A DNA stretch of 64,000 bases from Opisthocomus hoazin (GCF_030867145.1 NC_134436.1:7378001-7442000); one strand, 5' to 3'; shown: positions 1-40,200, counted from the stretch's first letter. Made by a program: numbers and translations. The notes: generated from the letters alone by a model not told the origin.

Positions 1-794
1 TAAGCTTTCCGTGGGTTTAGGATTTTCTTCATTCAAGCTTTAAAGTTTCATTTTAGGTCAAGCATTTAACTGTAGTTCATTAACACATTTCAGCAAGTCA
101 TGCACCACAATGAGTTTTTATTTTATCTCAGGGAGCGTCATTATGATTTCACCCTCATGATGACAGTACTGATTTAGTGAACAGTATAAAGCTCAGAAAA
201 GTAAAGGCCAAAAATCCCCCTGAATACTGAACTGGTGTTAAAAAGCCCTAAGAAAAAGACATAAATTCCTCAAAATGCAAATAGACAAACAAAAAGGCAC
301 TGTAAATATTTATGTTGCATATCTACAGTGGCCACACTCATCTGTTGTCACTAATTTACATATTTGTCATGGACTTCATTCAAGGGACAATGACACAGTC
401 TTCCTGGCACAAATCAAGGGTTTGTTATACAGCAGAAATGGTTCTTCTAACATTTTAATGTACAAGTTGCATTCCTCTGGGAATTTCCACAAGAAAAACC
501 CTAAAGTAAGAACCCAGTAATTGTCAGAAACACCATTTGTTCCTTGGCAGAACTAAAATAGGTCATTCAGTGTTACTGCTCTATGCAAGACGTTTATAGG
601 ACTTCAATGGATACGCCACTTTAGGCATCATAAAACTTATCAGTCATGAGATGTCACAAGATGACATAAGTGAGGGGGGAACCGCATGTTTTTGCACAAT
701 GATATTTTATAAAAATATCTAAAGAAGTTTAAAGCTTACTTCTATAACGTAACTCACGTTTCTATGTCCATCATGCAGAAAAAAGAAAACTTAC
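1..794 (-). other. DOCK2: DOCK2 intron 14 (partial)
   Basis: AT-rich intronic sequence; I find no exon, repeat or RNA gene here. The introns between exons 8 and 14 (920-1,758; 1,885-2,272; 2,350-3,357; 3,434-4,012; 4,149-4,606; 4,689-5,322) likewise hold nothing recognisable apart from G-rich (1,278-1,294) and poly(A)/(T) runs. Confidence 0.85.
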
Positions 795-28171
<27,377 letters not shown>

Positions 28172-28420
28172 CACACATGAATCCGCGAGGCTCCAAAGGA
28201 TGCCCGCCACCAAGGAAGCCAAAATTTATCCGACACAGCCGTGAAGCAGGGTGACAAACAAAGACACTGGAAGCACGATCCTTTTCCCAGCTGCTGTCAC
28301 GGAGGTCTAGCAGGCAGGCTGAGGCAGCTGCGAGGGTTCTGCGAGATTTGCTGCTCTTCTGAGCTTCCTTCCTCTTTTCTCAACTCAAGACATTGTACCC
28401 CAGTGTCATGGGGGAGGGGA
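28172..28420 (-). promoter_or_regulatory. DOCK2: Candidate DOCK2 5' leader and proximal promoter
   Basis: This stretch lies immediately upstream of the DOCK2 ATG. It is moderately GC-rich but not a CpG island. Read on the minus strand it contains AAAAGAGGAAGG (28,367-28,378), a good match to the PU.1/ETS purine box, about 200 bases before the ATG, and a weak ATAAATT element about 55 bases before it. DOCK2 is known to be haematopoietic, so a PU.1 site is plausible. The transcription start is not visible from sequence; this is inference. Confidence 0.5.
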
Positions 28421-29876
28421 ATCCCAAACTGGGTGTTTCCGTAGCACAATACTGGCTTTAACACGTAAGCAGGCAAAAAGGAGCAAAACCCCCAGAGTCT
28501 TCTCCTGCACCACCCTGAAAGATCTAAGCTGGGAGGCTGCTGCGTGCAAAGCCCAGCTACAGCGTTTAGAGACTGCTCCTGGTGAGCTCAGTTCTGAAAC
28601 ACCAGGGGGGCCTTATTTCTTAAATGACACCAAAACCAGATGTTAAAGATTTGACTCCACAAGTCACTACATCTTAAGAACTACTTTCTTCTAACCTGTC
28701 CTGGAATAGGGGTTTGTTTTTCGTAATAGACTACCCCTCATATGAGAAACAAAGTGAAGACACAGCCACAACATTCCAGACAGCACCCCTTCCTTTTTAT
28801 TGCTCTCATTCTACCTTTGGAGGGAAATGTAGGAGAGTTTCTCTTGATTCTCTAAACAAAGGCAGCACTTTCTTAAAGACTTATTGTCAAGACAACCTCA
28901 AAAAGCAATTTCTTGTGTATTTACAGCCTTTTCTTCCACACAGCCTGCTGTGTGAGCTAGCTCACATAATGACATTTTGGATGTGCAAAGATCAAGCCAA
29001 GTGGTATGTCACCTTCATTTATGTTCTTTACTTATGAGTTTGGAATTTAAAAAAAAGTAAACAGAAAATGCTTTACGAGATTTACCATTTCTTTGTTTTA
29101 TCTCCTGCTCAGTACCACAAATTCATATGAGAACCCTGTCCTCTGAATATTACATTGCAACTTAGCAATCAGTGTTTATCAGAACTGTTGAACGGTGCTG
29201 TGCTACGTCTGTCAGGATATTTTTGGTAACACGTGACAGGCAGAGTTGTTGATTTTAACCAGCAATCATGAGCAGCACAGCCTGCCAGTCTGTCTCATTG
29301 CACGTGGAATTCTGGTATTTCTGGAAGAAAACGTCCTTAAACTTTACCACAGAGTTGCCTGAATTGCCCCAATCTTAACCATGTCTACGTACCAGCTTAG
29401 CAAAAGGATTTAGCTAGTTAATTCTTTAGCTAGTTATTCCTCCCCCCACTAACATGAAAATTCATGTTGTGTTTATTGAAGTGAGCCAGATTCTGAGCAA
29501 CTCAGATTATCTCCATCTACAGACAATCAGCTTCATAGAAGTGTCTAAATCTGTCTTTTCCATGAAACATCTTACATTGTTTCTCTATCAACAAAAAAAA
29601 AAAGATTTTGAGGCTGAACCACTTGATCTTTTAATTTACTATGTATTTTGAGTAATACCTTCCTAACCAGCAATGACTATCTCCCTTACTCCTCCGAATC
29701 CCTACTGCAGCAAATCAACCCTCCCCGTATACCATCGGGCCTAGACATCACAACTGGCATTTATTTTCGTGTTTTACATTGCTCTTCCTCATTATGTTTC
29801 CTTGTACTACAAATGTTCTGAGGAAAATTGTTCCTTTCTAGCACTCATTTAAAAACACACTTTGTCATGCCCCCCT

Positions 29877-30417
29877 ACCTGGGAAGATCATGGAACAGAT
29901 CCTCCCAGAAGCTATGTTAAGGCACATGGAGGACAGGGAGGTGACTCGAGGCAGCAAGCACAGCTTCACCAAGGGCAAGCCCTGCCTGATGCACCTAGGG
30001 GCCTTCTGTGATGGAGTAACTGCACCACTGGACACGGGAAGAACTACGGATGTCATCTATCTGGACTTCTGTAAAGCCTTTGGCATGGTGCCCAACACCC
30101 TTCTCTCTGAATTGGAGCGATACAGATTTGATGGTGAACTGTGTTGGGTGGATGAGAAGTTGGTTGGATGGTCACATCCAGAGGCAGGGTCAATGGCTCA
30201 ATGTCCAGGTGGAGACTGGTGACAAGGGGTGTTCCTCAGGGGTCCATATGGCAACCAGTCCTGTTTAATCCCTTCATCAATGACCTTGACAGTGGGATTG
30301 AACACACCCTCAGCAAGTTTGCCAACACTTTTGAGCAGGACCTGTTGCAATAGGACCAGGGGTAATAGTTTAAAACCAACAGAGGGCAGATTCAGACGGG
30401 ATAAGAGGAAGAAATAA
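29877..30417 (+). mobile_element. CR1 LINE copy, degraded, reverse-transcriptase fragment joined to 3' UTR
   Basis: Plus-strand translation shows CR1 reverse-transcriptase blocks in three successive frames: [17 protein letters not shown] and [18 protein letters not shown] (frame of 29,890), [14 protein letters not shown] (shifted by one), and [20 protein letters not shown] (shifted again). The catalytic FADD-type box is replaced by FANTF near 30,325. The sequence then jumps to CR1 3'-UTR-like GACCTGTTGCAATAGGACCA. So it carries at least two frameshifts and an internal deletion, and is inactive. It lies between DOCK2 and SPDL1. Confidence 0.9.
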
Positions 30418-30599
30418 ACCTAATTAATACAATACTGTTATATTTTGAAGTGTTCTAAAGAAATCATATACAAGAATTCACCTCCAAACTGGGATCCCGT
30501 TTGCAATGCTTTCCTGATGCCCTGAATCTCTTCCATCTGAGATCTGATTCTTCGGAGTACAAGACATCTAAATACCACCATACATTTGAACACCGCTCC

Positions 30600-30800
30600 C
30601 TTCCCACCTCAGAGGTCACGCCCCTCTTCTTACTACGCCCACTCACTGCAAATGCCCCGCCTTGAGAACCCAAGAGGCTGCTTCCCACCTTCCACCCCCT
30701 TCCCCCACGCCCAGCCCTCAGCATTGCACACATCTGCCATCGCTTCCTCCTGGCGTACTTTCACAATGACGCTTTCGCAGCTCTTTAGCTACTAGCGCCT
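30600..30800. promoter_or_regulatory. C-rich patch with repeated CACGCCC/ACGCCC boxes
   Basis: A GC-rich island of about 200 bases in AT-rich intergenic DNA, with several SP/KLF-like boxes: CACGCCCC at 30,617, ACGCCCA at 30,635 and CCACGCCCA near 30,705. It lies about 2.5 kb upstream of the DOCK2 ATG. It may be an enhancer or a distal promoter; the function is inference. Confidence 0.35.
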
Positions 30801-33364
30801 ACTGCCACTTTCCCATTAGCTAGCTAAGATAATCTCATCTGACTGTGTGTGAAAAAGCCCTGGCTACAGCTTCTCACAAACGGATTGAGCAACAAAATCT
30901 TCTTCAGATTTTAGAGGAAAATGCATCCCGAGAGTAAACAAGCATTACAGCCCTAAAATTCTATATGCCTACAGCAGAGGACAAACCCCAACAAGGGTCT
31001 GGAGAATTAAGACGGATAATAGTTACACCCTTTGTCAGCAGAGGTTTTTATTCCAATTACTCGTTGTGTAATTCCCATTCCACAGTACTATTCTACAAAA
31101 AGAAGTGGACAGACAAATCATTTGTCACTTTCACGCATGTACAATCTTTTCCTTAAGTCTTTTTCCAGGCAGAATGTCTCATACTGGCAAGTACAAAATT
31201 CCTCGCTTCTGCTAAAGAAAATAATCTTTCTGCCTAGGGAAGTCAGACTTACCTTTTGGGGGTCTGGGGGGCAGGCAGAGGAAGGCGGCAGAGGATTTCT
31301 TGCTTCCTTTAATACTGCTATCAATTCCAGAAAACAAGATCTTGTAAAATGCTATCAAACTATCAAATTTTAGCTATGCCAATTTCCAGTATACCGAAGA
31401 ATTTAAGCAGAATATAGCAGTTACATTTAACTTGCTCTAAATTCTATTAGACTCCAAGATCTGTGAGCAGTGGCAGGAAAGCAACTGATACAACAAAACA
31501 GAAGGAAAAAAAGAAAATATGCAAAGTACTTCATGCACTTAAAGGACAATGCCTTAAGTATGTTATAGCACAACAAAAGCCTCGATTCCAGACATCTTCC
31601 CCCACCTGCTAGTTGTAATTCTGCAAAAGATTTCCAAGCATGCATGTATTACTAAGATAAAGACTACACACTCTAAGCAAACTACAGCAGTACATCTAAA
31701 GCAGTAGTTTTGGGGTGTAACTAGATACCCCTGATCAGTTTTATTCATGTGTTGAAATGACATCCTTGTTTTGTTTGTATCATTATTTATATTAAAAAGA
31801 ATAGAAATGTCACATGCCAAGTAGCTCAACCTATAATTAACTCTCTTCATAGACAAACTCCAGTTCAGTACTTCTATTTAAATACATGCATCCAATGTCA
31901 AGTTACTGAAGGTTTTCAGCTAATTAAAACAATTGTGTGCTTTAGTTGGTTTATGCTATTTGCATCTCAGTGTACAGTGACAGTAAACAAAGCTCATTTT
32001 TACCATTCGCATAAAAAAAAGGTTTTCTTCTATCATTTTGTAGCATGAAAATCATGATTTCTTCAATGTAATATTCTTTAAGTTCACATGTGCGGTCCAA
32101 GTCAAGAAACTAAGAACTATTTCATGGATATATGTTGGATATTGCTGTCATGGAATATCTTAGGAAAAGCGAGCAATAAATAAGGTGGTCTCAGTTTACG
32201 TAGACTTCACTAATAAGAGACTGAAGGATTTGTACAGATAGTAAATTTCTTGGCTTGATGAAGTGACACAATTAGATTCTATGTCCATGGATTTATGATT
32301 ATTTTGTTCAACAATAGCAGCAGCAGCCACCAGGCTGAGTCTGAATGCAGCTACGTGGAAATGGACTGATACCAAGCTCAAACTGCGCTGGGAAGCGACA
32401 AGCCACATTTGCTCACTCATGTTTACTTTACCACATCTTTAGTCACTCCTGCTGCCACTCACAACATTGCAGTTCACTATTTGCAGAGGTGAGTGACTGA
32501 GGAGCTAAAGCCACCCACGTGCAGAGTCATGGTTAACTTCTAGGCATCACTTCTGGCCTGGCGTAACTGTCAACAAGCAATCCAAACAGTTGTCTTGGAC
32601 AAGGACATTCAGCAGATTCATACAGGCACATATAATTAGCAATTTCTCCAAAAGCTACCTATAAAATTTTATGCAAGAGATTGTCTTCCCCCTCACCGCA
32701 AGCCTGTAACAACACCATTATGTTTCTACAATAGATGACTTAACTCAAGATGGTGTGTTTGTAAGGTACATTTGTACATTATCTGGTGGCAGTGGTGAGA
32801 AAATTAGTCAGCGCCCCTACCACACGGCGAGCTGCCGAATGGAACAGCGGTGTGACCAGAGCTGGAACACAAGTACAATGCTTTTTATGTAGGATGTCTC
32901 ACTACCTCTTGGTGCTGACTAGCAGTATCTGACATCAGCTTGAGGTCGCACCTGTTTAAATACAGAGGCACATTAGCAGCCTTGAATTCCAAAGTACAGA
33001 TGGAAGTTAACATGCAGCAGATCAAGCTGTCAAATCTAAAATCCCCTGGGTTGTACAATTCTTCCCCAAGAAACTATTTTCATAATGGATTTAAAAGGGA
33101 AAGTCTTAAAGAGCTTTCATTTTAACTACTGAGTCTATTACTTAGGAAGTGGCTAACCCATTCACTAGAGGGAGCTTAAACTGTAGTGGAGAGTCAAATG
33201 AAGTAATCTTAAACTTCCATAGAAACACTGAAAAACAAAACAAACCCCAAAATACAACAGAACTAGCCTAAGTGTCCTCCTCAGAATTATTCTGCACAAA
33301 GCGTCCTCAGAAAGTTACAGAAAGTTAAGGTTTGTCTCCTAAAAACAAGACACATGACACATGC

Positions 33365-34074
33365 ATTACAATTTCTTAACTTTTATTCAGGGGTAATTTT
33401 TTCAAACACAACCCTTCCTAGAAAATACCTCAACTCACAAACAAAAACCCAACAGCTTCAGGTAAGTGTTTCGTCTCCAATGCAATGCAGACTATGTCTC
33501 AAAAGAAGAGAAAACAAGATTTATTATTAGTACAAGTACCAGAATATAGAGTTTTAAAAGAATACCATCCCACAAAATGCATAAAAATTCACATGCACCT
33601 TCACAATCAGGTCAGGCTGAAAGTTGAAAAAGTAGGGGAAAAAAAATGTTAAGAATTCTGAATCCAGGAACTGGAAAAAATTCAGGAGCGCATGACTGCA
33701 TCAACATTGGCTGGTCTGTCTCGCTCAGGGTTGACCTCTGCCTTATCAGATAATAAGGCTTCTGCAGCAAGTTCTTCTCTTTCAGAACAGCGCTGCGCTT
33801 CCAACACATAATGACTGACACATGTTTAGAGACTCGGCCAACGCTCACGATCAGGCAGCGCTACAAGTCACGTTTCCAGGGAACTGAACAGGGGCCCTCT
33901 GGGAAGTTAAGATACCCGAAGTGCAGCTCTCAATGCGATCACACTCCGCATAAAACACGGCAGATCAGTATCTAAGGTCGGAACCTGTACATTTACGTGT
34001 GACATCAGTTTACTCAGTGATTCCCGCTGAAGCAGGACTCCAGACAGTTCAGATTCCTTCCAGAGATGCAAGTT
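33365..34074 (-). other. SPDL1: SPDL1 3' UTR (approximate)
   Basis: This sequence follows the stop codon. Minus-strand AATAAA hexamers lie at 34,074-34,079 (overlapping the stop), 33,520-33,525 and 33,382-33,387. The last is followed by a GU-rich stretch (ATGTGTCATGTGTCTTG), so the main cleavage site is probably just below 33,380. The end coordinate is an estimate. Confidence 0.55.
33382..33387 (-). terminator. SPDL1: Likely distal SPDL1 poly(A) signal AATAAA
   Basis: Canonical AATAAA on the minus strand about 0.7 kb after the stop, followed within about 30 bases by a GU-rich downstream element. It is the best-equipped of the three hexamers. Confidence 0.55.
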
Positions 34075-34079
34075 TTATT
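34074..34079 (-). terminator. SPDL1: AATAAA hexamer containing the SPDL1 stop codon
   Basis: The final codons CAG CAA TAA followed by AAC create AATAAA, with the stop codon inside it. Use of this signal would give an mRNA with almost no 3' UTR. No strong GU-rich element follows within 30 bases, so it may be weak. Confidence 0.4.
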
Positions 34080-34225
34080 GCTGAGCACATTGCGTTTCAG
34101 ATGTCGGCTTAGAAGATACATACAGTGTCGTGTATTTTTTCGTGTGTGTTTTCTTCTCAATAATGATTTTGTTCTCTTTCTGATCTTCTTTTTCCGTAGC
34201 TTCAAATCTCGATTCAGCTGTTAAC
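34075..34225 (-). CDS. SPDL1: SPDL1 coding exon 11 (C-terminus, CAAX box, stop)
   Basis: 151 bp to TAA, acceptor CCTATAG. It encodes (R)LTAESRFEATEKEDQKEN and ends LYVSSKPTSETQCAQQ. The human end as recalled is LYVSSKSTPETQCPQQ, so the farnesylation CAAX box is kept with Gln at the last position. It is separated from exon 10 by a 5.8-kb intron. Confidence 0.95.
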
Positions 34226-37200
34226 CTATAGGCAAAGCAACCATTCTAAATACATATTTAGTTAATAAAAAACAGGGCTAAAGTAAGAGTTTAAAGCAAA
34301 ATCCGCAAGCCAACTGGCATACAAGGCCATCCATGTGCAAAGAGAGCAAGCAATGTTTAAGAATAAAACGAGACTACCATAAAGCATTTTTACATCAGTC
34401 CTATTCACATTTCATCATTTAAAGTATAGCCTCCCCCCCATCTGCTGAAGTGTTTAGTAAAAAAGGAAAAAAATTACTGAATGTGTTAACTGGTTGGGAT
34501 CAACCTTTAAAAAACCAAAACAAACCACAGTGAGTGTACCATGCACATGAAAGAGATCAAGTCCACAAAAAGCACAACAACTCCAAGCCCCAGCAACATA
34601 ATACAAACATGATGAAGTCGAGCATTTTGCTTTAGCACCACCAAAAAAAAGGGCTACACTTAAAGCAATATACTACTGTCCAAACTAGTTCTGCACTACT
34701 ACTGCCTTTATCTTAATGCCCGAAGATCTGAAAAGCTGTTGCTGGAAAAAAATTTATTTCCATGCTCTAAATTACATCATTTGTCCACTGACACATTTTA
34801 ACTCTGCTATGAATGTAAAAGGGAATACGATGTTAAGTGCCACATTGCTGATAAAGAGGTAAGTTAAAATCAAGATTAGGACATTAAAGCACAATCGGAT
34901 GTTCCATTTTTTTAAGAATAAGTTAATAAACACACAAATGTGCCATTAGAACAAATTGATAAATAGTGGTACTCACTCAACCAAATCACCCACAACCAAC
35001 TGACTATTACACACAATTATTTCCACAGCAAAAAAAAATATGGAAAATGAAATTCCAAATGAAACATCGCTTCACACAGCAACAAAAATTCTATACTGAT
35101 TCATCACCACATCCATTAAAGCAATTCTCTAGTGACCTTGTGGAGTTCTAGTGGTCTCAAGAGCCTCCAGCATGCAACCCACAACAATCTCCAGCTGCTT
35201 TCAGTGATGGTTTTCCACACAAGAGAAGCTGCTACCTGTTTGTCACAGATTTATTTGCAGTCTAGAGATACAGCTGAAGATGAGGATGATGAAAGAAGCC
35301 GTAACAAAAACATTTCGCAAAACTTAGCTGCAGATTTCCCTTGCTCCCCAGTCTATCTTTACACACAAATATATAAAATAAACTATTCTTGTCCATTGCA
35401 AGCCATCTGCGTGTTAATAAGCACTGTCCTAACAGACTGAAGAGAAATACGCTTCCCTGCACATCTCCCCCAGGCCAGCAGTGTTTGCTCCACCATTTGC
35501 TTTGTAGTAAGTCCACACCCGTAACTGTGACAGCTGACCATTTTTTTGTCCATAGCCAGCTTTCTGCCAGCTGCCCTCCGTATGAGGTGTGCTGCAGCTA
35601 CTTGCAAGTAGCCAAATACCATGTGGTTACAAGAAAGAATTATTCGGGAAAGCAGCAAAAGTGTATTCTTAGTAACCATCTTTCAGTTAGTGTTCACTCT
35701 GCAGATCAGTCTATGCCTCCCTAGCAGCTGTAATTAGGGACAGACAGCTTATGTCTATGCCTCTGTTCTATGGCAGAGTCTCTTCTTTTGTCCCTCTACT
35801 CTTCTGCCCCAAAACAAACTCTGTCCAAGGCCACCAAAAACACTACTCTAGTGGCCAACATTTCCAATGAGGATTCCCTATAAAAATAAAGCAAGCACTG
35901 AAACAAACCAAAAGGCCAAATAAAAATTGAATTGACTTCAAATATGCTCCAAAGAAGCACAATTGGATTTATACAAAATACTCCCCTTTTACAGTATTAG
36001 GTAATTCAGCGTATAGTGTAACAACTCTGAAACCAAATTCACATCAGAAACACACTGTTTCATAAAAGTAAACAACTATTAGAATTCATTATTTGAAGAG
36101 AGAAAAAAAAAATCATCTTTTTATGCTTCGAATGCACAGCAAAATGTTTATGTAAACCAACATCAAGTAAGCTAACTTCCTCAGACCAGAACTATGATAA
36201 TAAATAAAGTGATTTATCAGAGGACTGACACTGACTTATAAAGATGAAATGAATGAGTAATTTCATGTTAGTAAACTACACTCTTCAGTTAATTACAGCT
36301 TTTATCTGGATCAGCAATAGATTGACAAAATTGATTCATTTATGAAAACCTTATTTTATGGTAGTGAGGTATTCAGAAATGCCCAAAGATTCCAATAATT
36401 GAGCTGTAACATAACAGTGAAGAGACAATTCAAGCAAATTTTTCCTCTTTCATTCTTAGTACCTTACAGTTTGCCTGCAAATGCTTCAGGACTGATTAGT
36501 CTACAGCCTACAAGTTGTTAAGCCATACTTTCATTACCACACTGAATTTTTTTGAAAAATAACATGTTTTATTGGGGCGTAGATGTAGGTGATGTCTACA
36601 GGCTGCTACATACAACTGAACTCATTCATTTGTCCCTTTTCTTAACAGATTCCAAAGTTAATTTCAGAACATGATGCTCAGCTGTTAAGTCTCATGGAGC
36701 TCAAAAATCAGCCAGCCCCCTTCCTAATTCTTTTCTACCAACCTCCATGATAACAAAGGAGCAGCAGAGATGAAGTGTTACAAGCTAAGGAGCAGGTAGA
36801 AGTTGGGAATGAAGGAGTGAAGCTGAGCCTTGGAAGAAGGGTTGGGGGATAGGGGGAAGGTCATTTTCTTTCTTCCTCACCATCCCACTGTTTTTAATAG
36901 GCAATGAGTTAATCTTCCCCAAGTCAAGTCGGTTTTGCCCGTGACTGATCCCTGTCTTTACCTTAGCCCAGAAGCATTATCCGTCTTATTTTCCCCCTCA
37001 CTCTGTTAAGAAGGGGGAGCGAGAGTAGCTGGGTGGGCATCTGGCAGCAAGCCTAAGTTAACCCACCACAGCCTTCATACCAAGCCAGCTCAGGGGTTCC
37101 TTCTACCCATCTAAGGAAGATCAGCTGGTCTCATCAGCTGGAGCTTTACTGCCTGGGGATGAATGCCATGCCTGAAACCCCAGGGAGAGCATTAGTTACC

Positions 37201-40200
37201 CAGATCTCCTGCTGAGCCAAATGGCTACAGGAATTTGAACAAAGCCCGGGCACATGAAGTAGATTTGGTACAGGTAATCCTACTACATAATTTAAAAGAG
37301 CAAATAAACTCTTAGGCACACAAGCCCTTCTTCAGATCAAACTAAAGCAAGCAACCTCAGATCTAAATGCAAACTAAGTTGGGCAGCAAGGGCTGGAATT
37401 TGCTATTTCCGTTTCAGAAGTGAGGGAAAGCATTTCAACACAGAAGTATATCTTTTTATTGACCAGTTGGCCTAACTAAAGATATCACTACCTATAACCT
37501 TTGCATTGCCTGAACTACAATAGCAATTGATGATTAATAATAATCACTTAAATATTTAAATCTTTAGTCTCAATTAGTATGTTCTCAACACTCATACCAC
37601 AACCTAACCAGTGGCACCACCTAAAAAAGAATTCCAAAGTTGCTTTAAACCTTTCTAAGTATACACACACACACGCTGCAGTTCTGTATTTGTGTTATGT
37701 GTTCACAGTTATCTAGCTCTACTTTGCTAAATCACATTAGCAAGCAAGACTCTTAAAACAAAGAAATCTGTCACCCCTGCAAGTACGTACAGATCACTTC
37801 TGCCCACTTCAGCACCTCCTAAGCTAAGAGGACCAAGATTTTCAAACACCATTTGCTAGAAATGAAGTCTCTAATCCTTTCACAGCTACTATGGCTCTCT
37901 TCACTGCCACATTTCATGGACCAATAATGACAGAGCTAGACTGATTAGTGCATAAAAACTACTCCTGTTACAGAAATAACCCCCAGTGGCCACAATAGCT
38001 TTTTTCAGCTAGAGCATCGCATTTTGCTTAACACAAGGTGAAACACCGACAATTATTCACCATACACATGCCAGTTATTTCTTCCTTCCCCACACTCTCC
38101 ACTTGCAGCTCCACGTTCCTGCTCAAGTTGCCAGTGTATTTTGTGCCTTTGCATTTAGCTGCGTTCCTAAGTAGGGTTTAGCCACATCCATCACAGAACA
38201 GCCCCGAGATTCTCTTAGTGTTTAGAAACCAAACCCCTCAAATACTCAGATTTCTGTCATGACTTCCTATTTCATAATAGTTCATAACAGATCCAGGTTA
38301 AGTCAGTCCTCAATGTTATCTTAACAACATTAACTGGGGATTTAGTAGCTCATTAACACAATCAGAAATATGAACAGAACCCTCTGCCTGAATTTGCCTT
38401 TTACAGGTTCACACCACCTCTGAAAACAACTTAAAAGCTTGTTACGGAGTTTTGCAGCTTTTTTTGTTGTGTTAGTAGTTTTTGTTCTTCAGAGTCTACT
38501 GATGTATGTTTTGTTCCTTATTTGAACCAACAGCAATGGGTGCAAGATTAGAACCCTCCCTATGAACTACGACTTCATCTTCCTCTTCCACTTTTTCCAC
38601 TCACTCTGCTTTTTCAAACATCAACTCTGTAACATCATTTCCTCTCCTCACCCCCTCTCCGGTAGGTTTACTCCTTCAGTTCACATAAACTGTTTCTGAC
38701 AACTTCCAGTTGGCAGACCCTGTATCTTCCTTTCCAAAAGGAATCCAAGGAAAAAAATTCTCTCCCATGTGGCAGGCTACCTGTCCCTTTACGCATACGG
38801 AACTCTGTCAAAACACAATACCACCACTAAATTCTCCAGTCTTTCCTCTCAGCTTTCACCACCCACATGCGACATGCCTGATCTTTCCTCCTCAGCAACA
38901 GTCCCTGTATATTTTGACATAGCTACTGAAACTGCTATTTCTGCCATATTCTTTCCAGACTGTTTCAGAGTATTTCACTGTTTGGTGACTTTAAATCTGT
39001 TAATTGCATCCAATGCAACCTTGAATGATTGATCCGAGAGTCAAAATATCACTCCAATTACTTCTGAATTGCCATTAATTTTGGATACAATAAATATATT
39101 TCCACATGTGAGGCCTTCCTCCATCACTGAAGCTGCTGTTATTCCAGATTCAGTAAACTATTTTTACTAGCAGATATTAGCAAGTTGTAAGCTCAAAACA
39201 TCTACTACTGACGCAATTTTTTTTTTTGCCCCACAAACACTCGAGTATGTTTTTACAAAGATTATGAATATAAACAAGATACAAAAGCATCAGCAGGAAA
39301 AAAAAAAAATCAGCCTTCCTTTTACCAAGATAAAAAAGCTGGAGCTTATTATTTTTCTAAGTTACTTTACCATCTGCCAAAAAGTAACTTAAATTCTCAG
39401 TTCAGGGAAAAACAACTTGATCTTAGTTTCGCAGTTGTGTCTCTAGTTATCATGCATGCAGATTATGCAAGTCAGTTGTCTGACAAGACAAACAGATATT
39501 TAGTTGTCTATTGTCTCGTACAGCAGAAGTTCTGTTAACCCAATTCAGGTTAAGAATTACTTAACTGAAATGATTTTTTTGTTGTGTTAATTGTTTTTAG
39601 GCTTTTAGCTAAAGCTGAAAGTGGATGAGTGCTGAAATGAGGTATGTAACTGAAGCATGATACCTCTTGCCTTTGTTACTTTGCTATGTCGCACAGCTGT
39701 GTGGCAACTTTGAAGAGCCCAAGAAAACAGTCCTGTTCCCGAAGTCAGAGCAAACAGAGCAAGCTGTCATGCCATCTGCGCATCCTATACACTTTCAAGA
39801 TATGGGAAAGTTATTTCCAAAATTGTTACGGTTTCAAGAGTCTTTTACATTCGTCATCATTTTAGTCTTTTTAAAAGGTATTGAGAGGTTCAGCGTAGGC
39901 AGCCGGAGCTGAGGAATTACACTGCATGCAACACTGAGGAAATAAATAAAGAAGTGGATAGCATAGTTCATGCAGCGAAAGAAAAGAGATGCAGGTCTGT
40001 GCTGATTGCCTTGACCATAGACAGAAGCTGACACTGACCTGGGGGCAGCTGCAGTCAAGGAATTACTTCCACTCCTGCTACACGAAGCAAAGGCATCATG
40101 ATTCTCATCTTCAGTTTTAACTCTCTTCCTTTCTCTTTCAGGTTCAGCTGCAGTTTGCATCGCTTGAAGAGCTGTATTTATTGGTGGTGCTTCAAGAGTG

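Larger units (their letters stand above)
28421..33364. other. Intergenic region between DOCK2 and SPDL1
   Basis: About 5 kb separating the two tandem genes. It contains the CR1 copy and the C-rich patch listed separately, and otherwise AT-rich sequence in which I see no gene. Confidence 0.8.

Noticed and set aside
39834..40038. Continuation of the SPDL1 exon 10 frame past 40,039 with a hydrophobic tail
   Set aside because: A consensus donor at 40,039 joined to exon 11 restores the conserved Spindly C-terminus. The tail is intron.
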